Origin: a virus
Reading direction: 5' to 3' (one strand)
Virus record (IMG/VR): IMGVR_UViG_3300035196_000304
Location: 1 to 28,913 of that record
Length of the DNA: 28,913 nucleotides
Of this stretch, positions 7,708 to 15,164 are shown piece after piece (within the stretch, counting starts at the first letter, position 1; the number at the start of each line of letters is the position of its first letter). The position numbers and the translations under genes are program-made. Below the pieces are notes generated by a model that saw only the letters and a list, made by a program, of their open reading frames with translations, made no database searches and was not told the origin of the DNA.

Positions 7708-7851
7708 ATGATGTGCTGGCTGCGGTCAATCTGGAAGCGTCTGCGCAAGGAATTCGAACCCAGCGACGAGGTGCGATTTTCGTCCAAGGCTCAGGAAGAG
7801 CGGTACTACGACTGGCTTTGGCGTGAGCACGGCGGGACCAAGATCGGGTGA
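7708..7851 (+). CDS. 47-residue basic/aromatic hypothetical protein
   Basis: The frame runs from ATG 7708 (a second ATG follows directly) to TGA 7849-7851, with GAAGGT five bases upstream. The product begins MMCWLRSIWKRLRKEF and ends YYDWLWREHGGTKIG, so it has an amphipathic basic N-terminus and an aromatic acidic C-terminus. Its stop lies a few bases before the next zinc-ribbon gene. Spacing, ribosome site and codon bias support a real gene; the function is unknown. Confidence 0.5.
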   Translation: MMCWLRSIWKRLRKEFEPSDEVRFSSKAQEERYYDWLWREHGGTKIG

Positions 7852-7857
7852 ACGGTG

Positions 7858-8076
7858 ATGGAGGCCATACCCAAACAGGCGCTGACCGGCTTCATGCTCT
7901 TCTGCCCCGATTGCAAGGAGCATACCGATCATCGGGTGACAAGCTGGGAGACCGCCGACGGTGTCCGTGGCGTCGTGTCCCTCTTCTGCCAGAAGTGCGC
8001 TCGAACGGTGTTGGCCGAACTGTCGTCGCTGCCTCTTGCTAATATTGCCGATCCGGTGATCAGGAAGACCGGGTGA
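7858..8076 (+). CDS. Small zinc-ribbon protein
   Basis: This 72-residue protein has two Cys pairs, CPDC near residue 16 and CQKC near residue 44, flanking beta-prone segments: a typical zinc ribbon. GTG 7855 directly precedes the chosen ATG and is an alternative; GGGTGA lies about six bases upstream of ATG. The stop overlaps the next GTG (GTGA). Such proteins may be nucleic-acid adaptors, but no specific role can be read from the sequence. Confidence 0.65.
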   Translation: MEAIPKQALTGFMLFCPDCKEHTDHRVTSWETADGVRGVVSLFCQKCARTVLAELSSLPLANIADPVIRKTG

Positions 8077-8348
8077 CCGCTGAGATGCCGAAATTCCCCG
8101 ATGACTACATTTGCCGGACATGCAACGGCCTGGGCGGGCTGCCTGGGACCGATTGTGCGGCCTGCGGCAATCACGGCATCCATTATTCCCACCCGCACCG
8201 GCAGCACCCTGAGCGCGATTACCGGGGGATAGTCACGGCCGAATGGTGCGAGGCGCAGACGGAGCGGAGGCGCAAGGAAGTGCTGCGGTGGGCCAGTCGG
8301 TCTGGCTATTCGGACGCCCTGTGCAAGACCGAGACACGCAGCCAGTGA
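8073..8348 (+). CDS. Small CxxC protein with DnaJ-type zinc motif
   Basis: This 91-residue protein reads ICRTCNGLGGLPGTDCAACG near residues 12-32. The CxxCxGxG pattern followed by a CxxC resembles half of a DnaJ zinc-finger repeat. The C-terminal half is helical and basic (AQTERRRKEVLRWA). The start GTG 8073 overlaps the previous stop (GTGA); ATG 8085 is an alternative. The stop overlaps the next GTG start in the same way. The function is unknown. Confidence 0.6.
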   Translation: MTAEMPKFPDDYICRTCNGLGGLPGTDCAACGNHGIHYSHPHRQHPERDYRGIVTAEWCEAQTERRRKEVLRWASRSGYSDALCKTETRSQ

Positions 8349-8545
8349 CCGCCGACGAACTCCTCGCGGCCCTCTCGACCCTTGGCTGGAAGCGCACCGA
8401 TCTAAAGCGCCGCCTCGGGGTCCACGCGAACACGGTCACGTTCTGGTGCCACGGCCGCCGGTCGGTGCCGGGCTATGTCGAGGCCTATGTCGGGCTGGCG
8501 CTGCATGTCCAGCGGATCGAGCGGCTGGCGAAGGAGGTTCTGTGA
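8345..8545 (+). CDS. Small XRE-like helix-turn-helix protein
   Basis: This 66-residue protein has ELLAALSTLGWKRTDLKRRL followed by GVHANTVTFWCHGRRSVPGY, a compact Cro/C1-type HTH of the kind often found singly in alphaproteobacterial phages. It starts at GTG 8345 within a GTGA overlap and ends in another GTGA overlap. It shares architecture with the minus-strand HTH gene at 4711-4926 but is not a close copy. A DNA-binding role is inferred from the motif. Confidence 0.7.
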   Translation: MTADELLAALSTLGWKRTDLKRRLGVHANTVTFWCHGRRSVPGYVEAYVGLALHVQRIERLAKEVL

Positions 8546-8712
8546 CGCCCACCAACCACGATCTCTACTTCCCCGACCGCTGCATCGAATGCCCGGCCCT
8601 GCTGAGCGAGGCCACGGCGGGCGACCGGTGCGCCGAATGCCTGGAGCGGGCGCGGGTGGCGGCCAAGGGCGACGAGCGCGTCCTGGTGCTGCAGCGGGCC
8701 GTGGCGGGCTGA
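8542..8712 (+). CDS. Small zinc-finger-like protein
   Basis: This 56-residue protein contains RCIECPALL and RCAECLERA, two CxxC pairs about 16 residues apart, followed by a basic helix. It begins at GTG 8542 with AGGAGG a few bases upstream, an unusually strong ribosome site, inside a GTGA overlap with the HTH gene. The pairing of a short zinc knuckle with the HTH gene suggests co-expression. No family is recognised. Confidence 0.6.
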   Translation: MTPTNHDLYFPDRCIECPALLSEATAGDRCAECLERARVAAKGDERVLVLQRAVAG

Positions 8713-8729
8713 CCGAAGGGACAAGATCA

Positions 8730-9023
8730 ATGACCGATCCGATTGCATTCATCGCCCTGGACTTGACGAAGCGCATCCCGGCGCTCCAGGCCCGCGACGG
8801 CACCAAGCTGACCAATCAGGCCAAGCGGCTGGAGCCGGCGATCGCCGAGACGGTCGCGGCCCTGGGGGCGGAGGGCTATGAGATCAGGCGGAAGGCACCG
8901 CCACCGTCGAGATTGGGCATCGGCGCGGCCAGCTTGAATGCCGGCCTTGGAGGTAAGGAACGGCCGCCGTCCGGCGAGCCCACCAACGCCGGCGGCCCCA
9001 CGACCAAACCCTCGCCCAAATAG
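8730..9023 (+). CDS. Hypothetical protein with low-complexity C-terminus
   Basis: This 97-residue protein starts at ATG 8730 with GAAGGG about nine bases upstream. Residues 1-55 are helical (FIALDLTKRIPALQ..., AIAETVAALGAEGYEI). The last 40 residues are Gly/Pro/Ser-rich and probably disordered. It stands just before the scaffold gene. No family is recognised. Confidence 0.5.
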   Translation: MTDPIAFIALDLTKRIPALQARDGTKLTNQAKRLEPAIAETVAALGAEGYEIRRKAPPPSRLGIGAASLNAGLGGKERPPSGEPTNAGGPTTKPSPK

Positions 9024-9177
9024 CCACCGGACACGCCGCCGCGCCTGGTGGCCGGCAGGAAACGACCGGCGGGGCCTCATCTCCCCGACCTCACCTGTGG
9101 CGCGCGGCGTGTACCTGCCCAATCCCCAGCGGTCCAGCGGACCATCAGCAACGCGGCAGCGCCGCAAAGGAGCCACC
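9023..9177 (+). other. Gene-free leader of the scaffold gene with inverted repeat
   Basis: GCCACC (9023-9028) pairs with GGTGGC (9047-9052), the first arm overlapping the upstream stop codon, and a GCCGG/CCGGC pair follows. There is no T run. The interval ends with AAAGGAG, the ribosome site of the scaffold gene. I see no clear promoter. Confidence 0.3.
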
Positions 9178-9960
9178 ATGGCACTGAAGGCCATTCTCGA
9201 TTCCCTCGACACCGTGCCAGAGGCACAGCGGGGCCTCTATACCGAAAAAGACGGCAAGTTCATCCTCGACCTCGAAGGCATCGAGGACCATCCCGGCGCC
9301 AAGTCGCTCAAGAACGCCCTCGAGATGGAGCGCAAAGAAAGGCTGAAGCGCCAGGACCGGATCGACGAGCTCACCAAGGAGGCCGAGAAGTTCAAGGACC
9401 TGGACCCGGATCGTGCCCGCGAGGCCTTGGCCAAGGTGCTGGAGCTGGGCGACAAGGAGTTGATGGACGCGGGCAAGATCGACGAGCTGGTGGATCAGCG
9501 GACCGAGCGTATGCGTGCCGATTCCGAGTCGCAACGCACCACCCTGGAGGCGGCGCGCGATACCGCGACGACGGAGCGCGACACGGCGCGGGAGCGGCTC
9601 GCCAAGGAGGTGATCGACAACCGCATCATGGTCGCGGCTACCGAGGCCGGGGTGCGCAAGGGCGCCATGCCTGATGTGCTCTCCCGCGCTCGCATGACAT
9701 GGCGGCTTGACGATGCCGGCGAACCGGCGGCGTTCAAGGACGACAATCGAATCTTCGGCAGCGACGGCAGCAAGCCAATGACGATGACCGAATGGGTATC
9801 TGGGCTGTCGTCCGACGCCGAACACCTGTTCGAGCCCAACAAGGGCGGCGGCGCCCAGGGCGGCACCGCGGACAAGGACGGCATCTCGATCATCAGCCCG
9901 TCGCAGGCCGGCGGCAATCTCGAAAAGATCGCCAGCGGCGAAGTGCAACTCAGCGAATAG
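9178..9960 (+). CDS. Phage capsid scaffolding protein
   Basis: This 260-residue protein starts after AAAGGAG. The N-terminus (SLDTVPEAQRGLYTEKDGKF, then LDLEGIEDHPGAKSL) is the usual opening of tailed-phage scaffold proteins. It is followed by a long charged coiled coil at about residues 45-160 and a polar Gly-rich tail with a short C-terminal helix. Scaffolds fill the prohead and guide coat assembly, then leave or are degraded. Its place directly before the coat gene is canonical. The C-terminal segment would contact coat. An embedded protease domain is not seen. Confidence 0.87.
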   Translation: MALKAILDSLDTVPEAQRGLYTEKDGKFILDLEGIEDHPGAKSLKNALEMERKERLKRQDRIDELTKEAEKFKDLDPDRAREALAKVLELGDKELMDAGKIDELVDQRTERMRADSESQRTTLEAARDTATTERDTARERLAKEVIDNRIMVAATEAGVRKGAMPDVLSRARMTWRLDDAGEPAAFKDDNRIFGSDGSKPMTMTEWVSGLSSDAEHLFEPNKGGGAQGGTADKDGISIISPSQAGGNLEKIASGEVQLSE

Positions 9961-9974
9961 CCCCTACTGCCCCG

Positions 9975-10019
9975 GCGGCGTGGATCAGCGATCCGCCCCG
10001 CGCCCGGCTCAGCGAGCCG
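9975..10019 (+). promoter_or_regulatory. Tandem stem-loops with identical TCAGCGA apex upstream of the coat gene
   Basis: GGATC-AGC-GATCC (9982-9994) and CGGCTC-AGC-GAGCCG (10005-10019) are two hairpins with three-base AGC loops and the same seven-base apex TCAGCGA. The first can extend outward by a GGC/GCC pairing with a small bulge. A moderately T-rich stretch follows the second, then the coat ribosome site. They could be an mRNA-stabilising, processing or attenuating element. Confidence 0.5.
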
Positions 10020-10057
10020 TCTTGTCGATTTCCCATTAACCCGAAAGGACCACCGTG

Positions 10058-11197
10058 ATGGCTAACAGCCTTACGAACATCCTTGACAAGATCCTGGCTC
10101 GGGGCCTGATGACGCTTCGTGAGGCTGCCGTTATGCCGCGTCTTGTCAACGTCGACTTCTCCACCGATGCGGCCCAGAAGGGCAACACCATCGATGTCCC
10201 CAAGCCGGTGGCGCAGACGGTCAGCGATGTGACCCCCGGACCGACCCGGGCGAGCTCCGCCAACACCACGCCGGGGTTGGTGCAGATCCCGCTGGACCAA
10301 TGGCGGCAGACGAACTTCTTCCTTTCCGACAAGGAAATGGTCGAGGTGGACCGAAACCGGCATTTCATCCCGATGCAGACCAGCGAGGCCGCCCGGGCGC
10401 TGGCCAACGATCTCGACACCAAGATCCACGAGAAGTATGTCGGGATTTACGGCTATGTCGGCACTGCGGGCGTGATCCCGTTCTCGACCGTCAAGACGGC
10501 GACCGACGCCCGCAAGGTGCTCAACGAGCAGTTGGCGCCGATGAACGACCGCCGGGTCGTGATCGATCCGACGGCCGAGTCCCAGGCCCTCCAACTGTCG
10601 GCCTACAGTGACGTCGAGAAGACCGACGACCGGGCCGTCAAGATCGAGGGCGAGATCGGGCGCAAGTTCGGCATGGACCATTTCATGTCGCAGAACGTCG
10701 TCACCCATACGGCGGGCACGGTGCCGAACGGCCTCGTGTTCAGCACCACGGCGGCCGGCGTGTCGGCGATCGATCTCATGGGCAACTCGACCCTTGGGAC
10801 CTTGGTCACCGGCGATATCTTCACCATCGCGGGCGACACCCAGACCTATGTCGTGCAAGCGACCGTCACCATCGTGTCGACGCCCGGCGCCACCGTGGCA
10901 TTCGGCCCGGCTCTGGCCCAGATCGCATCGGCCAATTCGGCGTGGGTCAAGAAGTCCACCCATGTGGTCAACCTGGCGTTCCAGCGGAATGCCTTCGCGT
11001 ATGCGACCCGGCCCTTGGCGCAGTCGGTCACCGGGCTCCAGGGCGGCAACATCATGCGCGTGTTGCAGGACGACCTGACCGGGCTCGTGCTGCGGCTGGA
11101 GGTGGTGCGCGAATCGAAGCAGGATTCGTGGGAATTCGATGTTTTGCACGGAGAAGAACTGGTCCGGCCGGAGTTCGCGGCCCGGATCGCCGGCTGA
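10058..11197 (+). CDS. Major capsid (coat) protein, P22 coat type
   Basis: This 379-residue protein matches the P22 coat family (HK97 fold). The N-terminus is MANSLTNILDKILARGLMTL, and a region with KGNTIDVPKP, a strand WRQTNFFLSDKEMVEVD and ARALANDLDTKI lies before residue 130. Residues about 220-310 (GLVFSTTAAGVSAIDL, GDIFTIAGDTQTYVV) correspond to the inserted domain, and ATRPL lies near the C-terminal third. It forms the icosahedral shell. ATG 10058 follows AAAGGA by eight bases; GTG 10055 is also in frame. The gene is bracketed by hairpins on both sides. Confidence 0.9.
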   Translation: MANSLTNILDKILARGLMTLREAAVMPRLVNVDFSTDAAQKGNTIDVPKPVAQTVSDVTPGPTRASSANTTPGLVQIPLDQWRQTNFFLSDKEMVEVDRNRHFIPMQTSEAARALANDLDTKIHEKYVGIYGYVGTAGVIPFSTVKTATDARKVLNEQLAPMNDRRVVIDPTAESQALQLSAYSDVEKTDDRAVKIEGEIGRKFGMDHFMSQNVVTHTAGTVPNGLVFSTTAAGVSAIDLMGNSTLGTLVTGDIFTIAGDTQTYVVQATVTIVSTPGATVAFGPALAQIASANSAWVKKSTHVVNLAFQRNAFAYATRPLAQSVTGLQGGNIMRVLQDDLTGLVLRLEVVRESKQDSWEFDVLHGEELVRPEFAARIAG

Positions 11198-11202
11198 CCG
11201 GC

Positions 11203-11224
11203 GGGGCGGCTCCAGGGCCGCCCC
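11203..11224 (+). terminator. Strong hairpin after the coat gene
   Basis: GGGGCGGC pairs perfectly with GCCGCCCC across a six-base loop, five bases after the coat stop. It is followed by TCGGTTTCC, a poor U tract, so it may act as a partial terminator or as a 3' barrier that stabilises coat mRNA. This could raise coat expression relative to downstream genes. Confidence 0.55.
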
Positions 11225-11265
11225 TCGGTTTCCGTCATGTCCGCCCAGTCCCGATGAGGTGATCC

Positions 11266-11733
11266 ATGCGCCTACCGACCGTCACGCTCCGCCATCCGAC
11301 GCGCGGCATCATGAAAGTCAACGCTTACGACTTCGGCCAGGATATCCGCGGCTATGGGTCGAAGGGCTGGAAACTGGCGACGGAGAGACGTGGCGACGCG
11401 CCGGATGACGTCGTCCTGGACGCCGGCCGCGAGGCGAAGATCCAGCAACACCGCGCGAGCCATCCGGTCATGCAAAAGACACTTGGCGATGCGGACCGGA
11501 TGATGGAGGAGCGGCGGATCAAGCGCGAAATCACGACCGAGGCCCCTGAGCCGGCGCCTGACCCGGCCCCCGAGCCGGCACCGGACGAAGATGCCGCGCC
11601 GGCGGTGGACCCGGACTGGGAGTCGAAGCCCTGGTTCGAACGCCGGGCCTACGTGAAGAAGATCACCGGCACCGATCCGAGCAACGCCCTGCACGCCAAG
11701 GAACTGATGGCCGCCCTACAGAAAGCCGACTGA
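11266..11733 (+). CDS. Hypothetical head-associated protein with Pro/Asp linker
   Basis: This 155-residue protein starts after GAGGTGA. The N-terminal part includes MKVNAYDFGQDIRGYG, the middle is helical and charged, residues about 88-112 are a (PEPAPD)-type linker, and the C-terminal 40 residues (WFERRAYVKKITGTDPSNAL...) form a small helical domain resembling the LEM/HeH-like tails of proteins encoded next to coat genes. A role in head completion or decoration is plausible from position. The stop overlaps the glycosyltransferase start (TGATG), tying the sugar gene to the head operon. Confidence 0.6.
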   Translation: MRLPTVTLRHPTRGIMKVNAYDFGQDIRGYGSKGWKLATERRGDAPDDVVLDAGREAKIQQHRASHPVMQKTLGDADRMMEERRIKREITTEAPEPAPDPAPEPAPDEDAAPAVDPDWESKPWFERRAYVKKITGTDPSNALHAKELMAALQKAD

Positions 11734-13592
11734 TGAAATTCTCCGCCCCACTGGGCCTGCTCCCCACGCTGGCCGAAAACGAGCTTTGCATCTTCGTCGG
11801 CTGCGACGCCCGCTATGCGCGGACCTACGCGGGGCCGCTGGTCCGCAGCATCGACCGGAACTCGCCGCACCGGCCAGTCCATCTGCACATCGTCAACCCC
11901 GATGACCGGCTGGAGACCGAACTCTCGACCCTGGCCTCGGAGCGGTCCGGCGCGGCCCTGACCTGGACGACGGAACAGACCGATTTTGGCGAACTGAACG
12001 CCGCCGCCCGGACGGTCTACTACGCCTGCGTCCGGTTCATCCGCGCTTTCCAGGTCATGAGCGCGGTGCCGGCGCCGTATCTGGTCCTGGACGCGGATTC
12101 GATCGTCCGCGATCATATCGTGGTGCCGGACGATTGCGACGCGGGGCTGTATCTGAGACCCGAGAATCCCGACCACATGAAGATCGCCGCCGGCGCGGTG
12201 CTGCTCTGCCCGACCAAGGCCGGGATGGCATTCGCGGCCACCGTGGCCAAGGCACTTGCCGAGCGTCTGCCGAAAGCGATGAAAACCGTCGGCTGGTTCC
12301 TGGACCAGATGGTGATCGAGCGGGCGCGCGAGACCGCGGCGGCACACGGGGCCCGGATCCACGATTTCAGCCAGGATCGGCTGCTCGATTGGGAATTCCG
12401 CCCAGATACCCAGATCTGGACCGGCAAGGGGCCGCGCAAGCACGGCAACAGCACATTCGGGGTCGAGGCGAAGCGATACGCCGCCGGGCCCGGCATCTGG
12501 GGGCCGGCGGAGCCCGAGGGGCAGCGCGTCCTGATCCTGCGGCCGTTCATGGACCTGCCGTTCAAACGGCCGCCCCTGGGGCAGCGCCGGTGCCTGGACG
12601 CGCAGACGGTCGCGCTGCGGTTCTACTGGTCTAGGATGGCCGACACGCTCCAGGCGGCGTTTCTGGCCCGTGGACACGATGCGGTGATCCTTGAGCGGCC
12701 CATGTGGGAGTTCACGCCCGAGATGGTGAACGCCCACCGGCCCGATCTGGTCCTGGTGCCGCACAAGCGCGCGGCCCAGTTCGCCGGTCTCGCCTGCCCG
12801 GCCATGTACTACATGCAGATGTACGCGCGGCATCTGTTCACGGTCGACCAGAAGGGCTGGGGCGGGGGCGCGGCCCGGTATCCGGCGGATTTCACGACCG
12901 GCGATCCGCGCTCCGATGCATGGGATCGGCTGTTCGAAGCCGCGACCGGCAATGCGAGCAAGTTCGACCAGCCGGCCCATCGGGACATCGAGGCCCTGCA
13001 GGATGACGGCAGCCTGCCGCGCGGGCCGTTCATCTTCTTCCCGTGCCAGATCCCGCATGACGAGACGATCCTGTTTGATTCCGATGTGACCGAGATCGTC
13101 GCCGTGGCCGGCTTGGCGGCCTGGGCGAACGATCGGCAAGTCCATGTCGTGTTCAAGGAGCATCCGGTCAACCGGGCCAGCATGGGGCCGTTGCGGGAGG
13201 CGGCGCCGGCCTCGGAATTCGTCCACTGGATCGACGCCGGCAACGACGCAAGCGTGCATGACCTGATCCGGTACGCCAAGGCCGTCTATACGATCAACTC
13301 CGGGGTCGGGTTCGAGGCCATCGTGCATGGCAAGCCAGTGGCTGCGTTCGGACGATCGGCTTATGACGCGGTCGCGCTCAATGCGCCGCCCGCGCCCGCG
13401 TTCGACCTTGACGGACTCTGGCAAACAGTCCAGGGGAGCGGCCACTTGGCCGAAGGCCGCTATCGGAAGTTCATCGACTGGTTCGTGCGCGACTATGCGG
13501 TCGATCTCGACGACAAAGCCCGGCTCGGCCCCCGGATGGATCGGCTGCTCGGCCAGGCCGAACGGCTGATGAGCCAGCGGGCGGCGGCATGA
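11733..13592 (+). CDS. Two-domain glycosyltransferase: GT-A domain fused to capsule Kdo-transferase-like (KpsC/KpsS) domain
   Basis: This protein is 619 residues. The N-terminal ~245 residues open with IFVGCDARYARTYAG and hold the metal-binding DxD motif as DAD at 120-122 within YLVLDADSIV, typical of GT-A nucleotide-sugar transferases. The C-terminal ~370 residues match the capsule-synthesis (KpsC/KpsS, PF05159-type) pattern: FIFFPCQIPHDETILF, then FKEHP at 474-478, then TINSGVGFEAIVHGKPVAAF from about 520. In bacteria that family adds beta-Kdo to the lipid anchor of group 2 capsules. The fusion inside a phage head operon is unusual. Likely roles are virion glycosylation or host surface-glycan change. 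The start is coupled to the gene before it. Donor and acceptor are unknown. Confidence 0.82.
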   Translation: MKFSAPLGLLPTLAENELCIFVGCDARYARTYAGPLVRSIDRNSPHRPVHLHIVNPDDRLETELSTLASERSGAALTWTTEQTDFGELNAAARTVYYACVRFIRAFQVMSAVPAPYLVLDADSIVRDHIVVPDDCDAGLYLRPENPDHMKIAAGAVLLCPTKAGMAFAATVAKALAERLPKAMKTVGWFLDQMVIERARETAAAHGARIHDFSQDRLLDWEFRPDTQIWTGKGPRKHGNSTFGVEAKRYAAGPGIWGPAEPEGQRVLILRPFMDLPFKRPPLGQRRCLDAQTVALRFYWSRMADTLQAAFLARGHDAVILERPMWEFTPEMVNAHRPDLVLVPHKRAAQFAGLACPAMYYMQMYARHLFTVDQKGWGGGAARYPADFTTGDPRSDAWDRLFEAATGNASKFDQPAHRDIEALQDDGSLPRGPFIFFPCQIPHDETILFDSDVTEIVAVAGLAAWANDRQVHVVFKEHPVNRASMGPLREAAPASEFVHWIDAGNDASVHDLIRYAKAVYTINSGVGFEAIVHGKPVAAFGRSAYDAVALNAPPAPAFDLDGLWQTVQGSGHLAEGRYRKFIDWFVRDYAVDLDDKARLGPRMDRLLGQAERLMSQRAAA

Positions 13593-13720
13593 CGCTGCGT
13601 GAACTGAAGCAGCGCGCGCGATATCCGGATACCGCGATCCCGTTGCAACTCTACGCAGTAGGCGTCTGTGCCGTGACGCTATTGTCCTGGCACTTGGCCA
13701 CGCGGATGTTCGGGACATGA
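13589..13720 (+). CDS. 43-residue single-span membrane protein between glycosyltransferases
   Basis: The frame opens at ATG 13589 inside an ATGA overlap with the glycosyltransferase stop and closes at TGA 13718-13720, overlapping the next gene's ATG 13717. The product has a basic N-terminus (RELKQRARYP) and a hydrophobic stretch at about residues 17-38 (LQLYAVGVCAVTLLSWHL), so one membrane span is likely with the N-terminus in the cytoplasm. Double coupling argues that it is real. It may anchor the neighbouring sugar enzymes at the membrane; that is a guess. Confidence 0.55.
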   Translation: MTLRELKQRARYPDTAIPLQLYAVGVCAVTLLSWHLATRMFGT

Positions 13721-14595
13721 TCGACCGCGCCGAAGCCTTCCACGACGACACCCTGGGGACGGACGAAACCGACTGGTCCCCTCAACCGAAAGCCCCAACC
13801 ATGAACCCGCCCCTGCGCATCTTCATCGGCTTCGACCCCCGCCAGGCCGTCGCGTACAACGTGCTGGCCATGTCGATCATCGAACACGCCAGCGTCCCGG
13901 TGCAGATCTCCCCGCTGGTGATCCAGCAGTTGCCGATCGCGAGGCAGGGCCTGACCCCGTTCACCTGGACGCGATTCCTGGTCCCGTGGCTCTGCGGCTT
14001 CGAGGGCGAGGCGCTGTTCGTCGATGCCGACATGCTGTTCCTGGCCGACCCGGCGGAGTTGTTCGACCACGCGCGGATCGAGGCGATGGGCAAATATGCC
14101 GCCGGCCATCAAGGTGACGCCGTGGCGGTGCGCGAGGATCCCGACGGCCACAAGTTCGAACGCGCCGCCCTGATCTGGTTCAACTGCGCCCATCCGGACA
14201 ACCGGGTCCTGACACCCGAATATATCGAGGAAGAGAAGCCCGGCCGCGCCCTGCATTGGATCGACTGGACCAAGAACATCGCCCGCATCCCGGACGAATG
14301 GGGCCATCTGGTCGGCTACAACGCGCCCCGGGCAGCGGGCAACCATGCCAAGCTGGCCCATTACACGCAGGGCATCCCGGTCTTTCCGGAGACCTGGGAA
14401 TGCGAATATGCGGCCGAATGGCAGCGGATCTTCGCCGCCACGATGATCCCGGCGGCGGCGCAGCAGATCCAGATCGACCCGAACGCCTGGACCGCCCTCA
14501 TGGGCGGCAGCGTCCACGCCAAGCGGCTGCCGAGCGGGCGCATGGTGCCGAAGTTCTGGCAGGAGACTGAAATCGAACCGGCGGTCCCGGCCTGA
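13717..14595 (+). CDS. GT-A-type glycosyltransferase
   Basis: This protein is 292 residues from ATG 13717. The fold begins at RIFIGFDPRQAVAYNVLAMS (residue 32 on), with the DxD motif as DAD at 103-105 (FVDADMLFL). The later parts LIWFNCAHP, HWIDWTKN and WGHLVGYN fit a GT8-like or related nucleotide-diphospho-sugar transferase. ATG 13801 would give a start right at the fold and is a serious alternative; 13717 is favoured by the ATGA overlap with the membrane miniprotein. It probably works with the adjacent two-domain transferase on the same glycan. Sugar specificity cannot be read. Confidence 0.8.
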   Translation: MIDRAEAFHDDTLGTDETDWSPQPKAPTMNPPLRIFIGFDPRQAVAYNVLAMSIIEHASVPVQISPLVIQQLPIARQGLTPFTWTRFLVPWLCGFEGEALFVDADMLFLADPAELFDHARIEAMGKYAAGHQGDAVAVREDPDGHKFERAALIWFNCAHPDNRVLTPEYIEEEKPGRALHWIDWTKNIARIPDEWGHLVGYNAPRAAGNHAKLAHYTQGIPVFPETWECEYAAEWQRIFAATMIPAAAQQIQIDPNAWTALMGGSVHAKRLPSGRMVPKFWQETEIEPAVPA

Positions 14596-14597
14596 TC

Positions 14598-15020
14598 ATG
14601 GGGGACATGATCGACGGGTTTCTGGATTCGGACGGCTGGGGCACGCTTACCGATGAACTGCGCCGGATATTCATCGCCAACGGCTGCGACCCCGCCTGTC
14701 ATATATGCGATAGCGGGATTAAGGTCGACGAGCGTTTCCACCTGAAGCCGTTCTATCATGGCCCTGGCTCCGTCGAGGGCGAAGACACGACGGTTCAGGT
14801 CATGATCTGCGCCACCTGCTCCCGCACGAATCGCAAGTTGCCGCGCAATGAGGCGAAAAGGGTTCTGCAATCGGCGATCGGATCTGATGCTGACCTGGAC
14901 GCTCACAAGCTGTCGCGCACTGTGATGCCGCCGCCCAAGCCGAGGCCGACGACACTGGGCGACTATGGCAATTATCAGCGGGGCGGGTGCTTTCTGGTCA
15001 ATGGCAAGATTGATGCTTGA
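14598..15020 (+). CDS. Hypothetical Cys-containing protein
   Basis: This 140-residue protein has CHICDSGIKVDERFHLKPFY near residues 35-54 and MICATCSRTNRKLPRNEAKR near 74-93. The two CxxC pairs 40 residues apart suggest a treble-clef or HNH-like zinc scaffold, but I do not see a full HNH catalytic set. The start is ATG 14598, two bases after the glycosyltransferase stop; ATG 14607 is possible. Function is not recognised. Confidence 0.55.
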   Translation: MGDMIDGFLDSDGWGTLTDELRRIFIANGCDPACHICDSGIKVDERFHLKPFYHGPGSVEGEDTTVQVMICATCSRTNRKLPRNEAKRVLQSAIGSDADLDAHKLSRTVMPPPKPRPTTLGDYGNYQRGGCFLVNGKIDA

Positions 15021-15153
15021 CCGCAATCCCGCCGTTTGCCCGGCCACCAAATCCGGCGGCATCGGCTGCACCACGCGCAACGCCTGCCGGGTCCTGGCGT
15101 GCTGCCTCAAGACCGCCGCAGCGTGTACCAGTGATGACGCCCCAACACGATGA
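15013..15153 (+). CDS. Possible Cys-rich miniprotein
   Basis: This 46-residue frame overlaps the preceding gene by eight bases and contains six Cys residues, including CRVLACC. It ends eleven bases before the next gene. No ribosome site of its own is clear, so it would rely on coupling. It may be a real small protein or a chance frame; overlap and compact packing slightly favour real. Confidence 0.35.
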   Translation: MLDRNPAVCPATKSGGIGCTTRNACRVLACCLKTAAACTSDDAPTR

Positions 15154-15164
15154 GGAGCAGTCCC

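Noticed and set aside
11649-13751. Minus-strand open frame of 700 codons
   Set aside because: It lies opposite the glycosyltransferase gene, has Arg/Pro/His-rich content without motifs, and is explained by GC-rich third positions.
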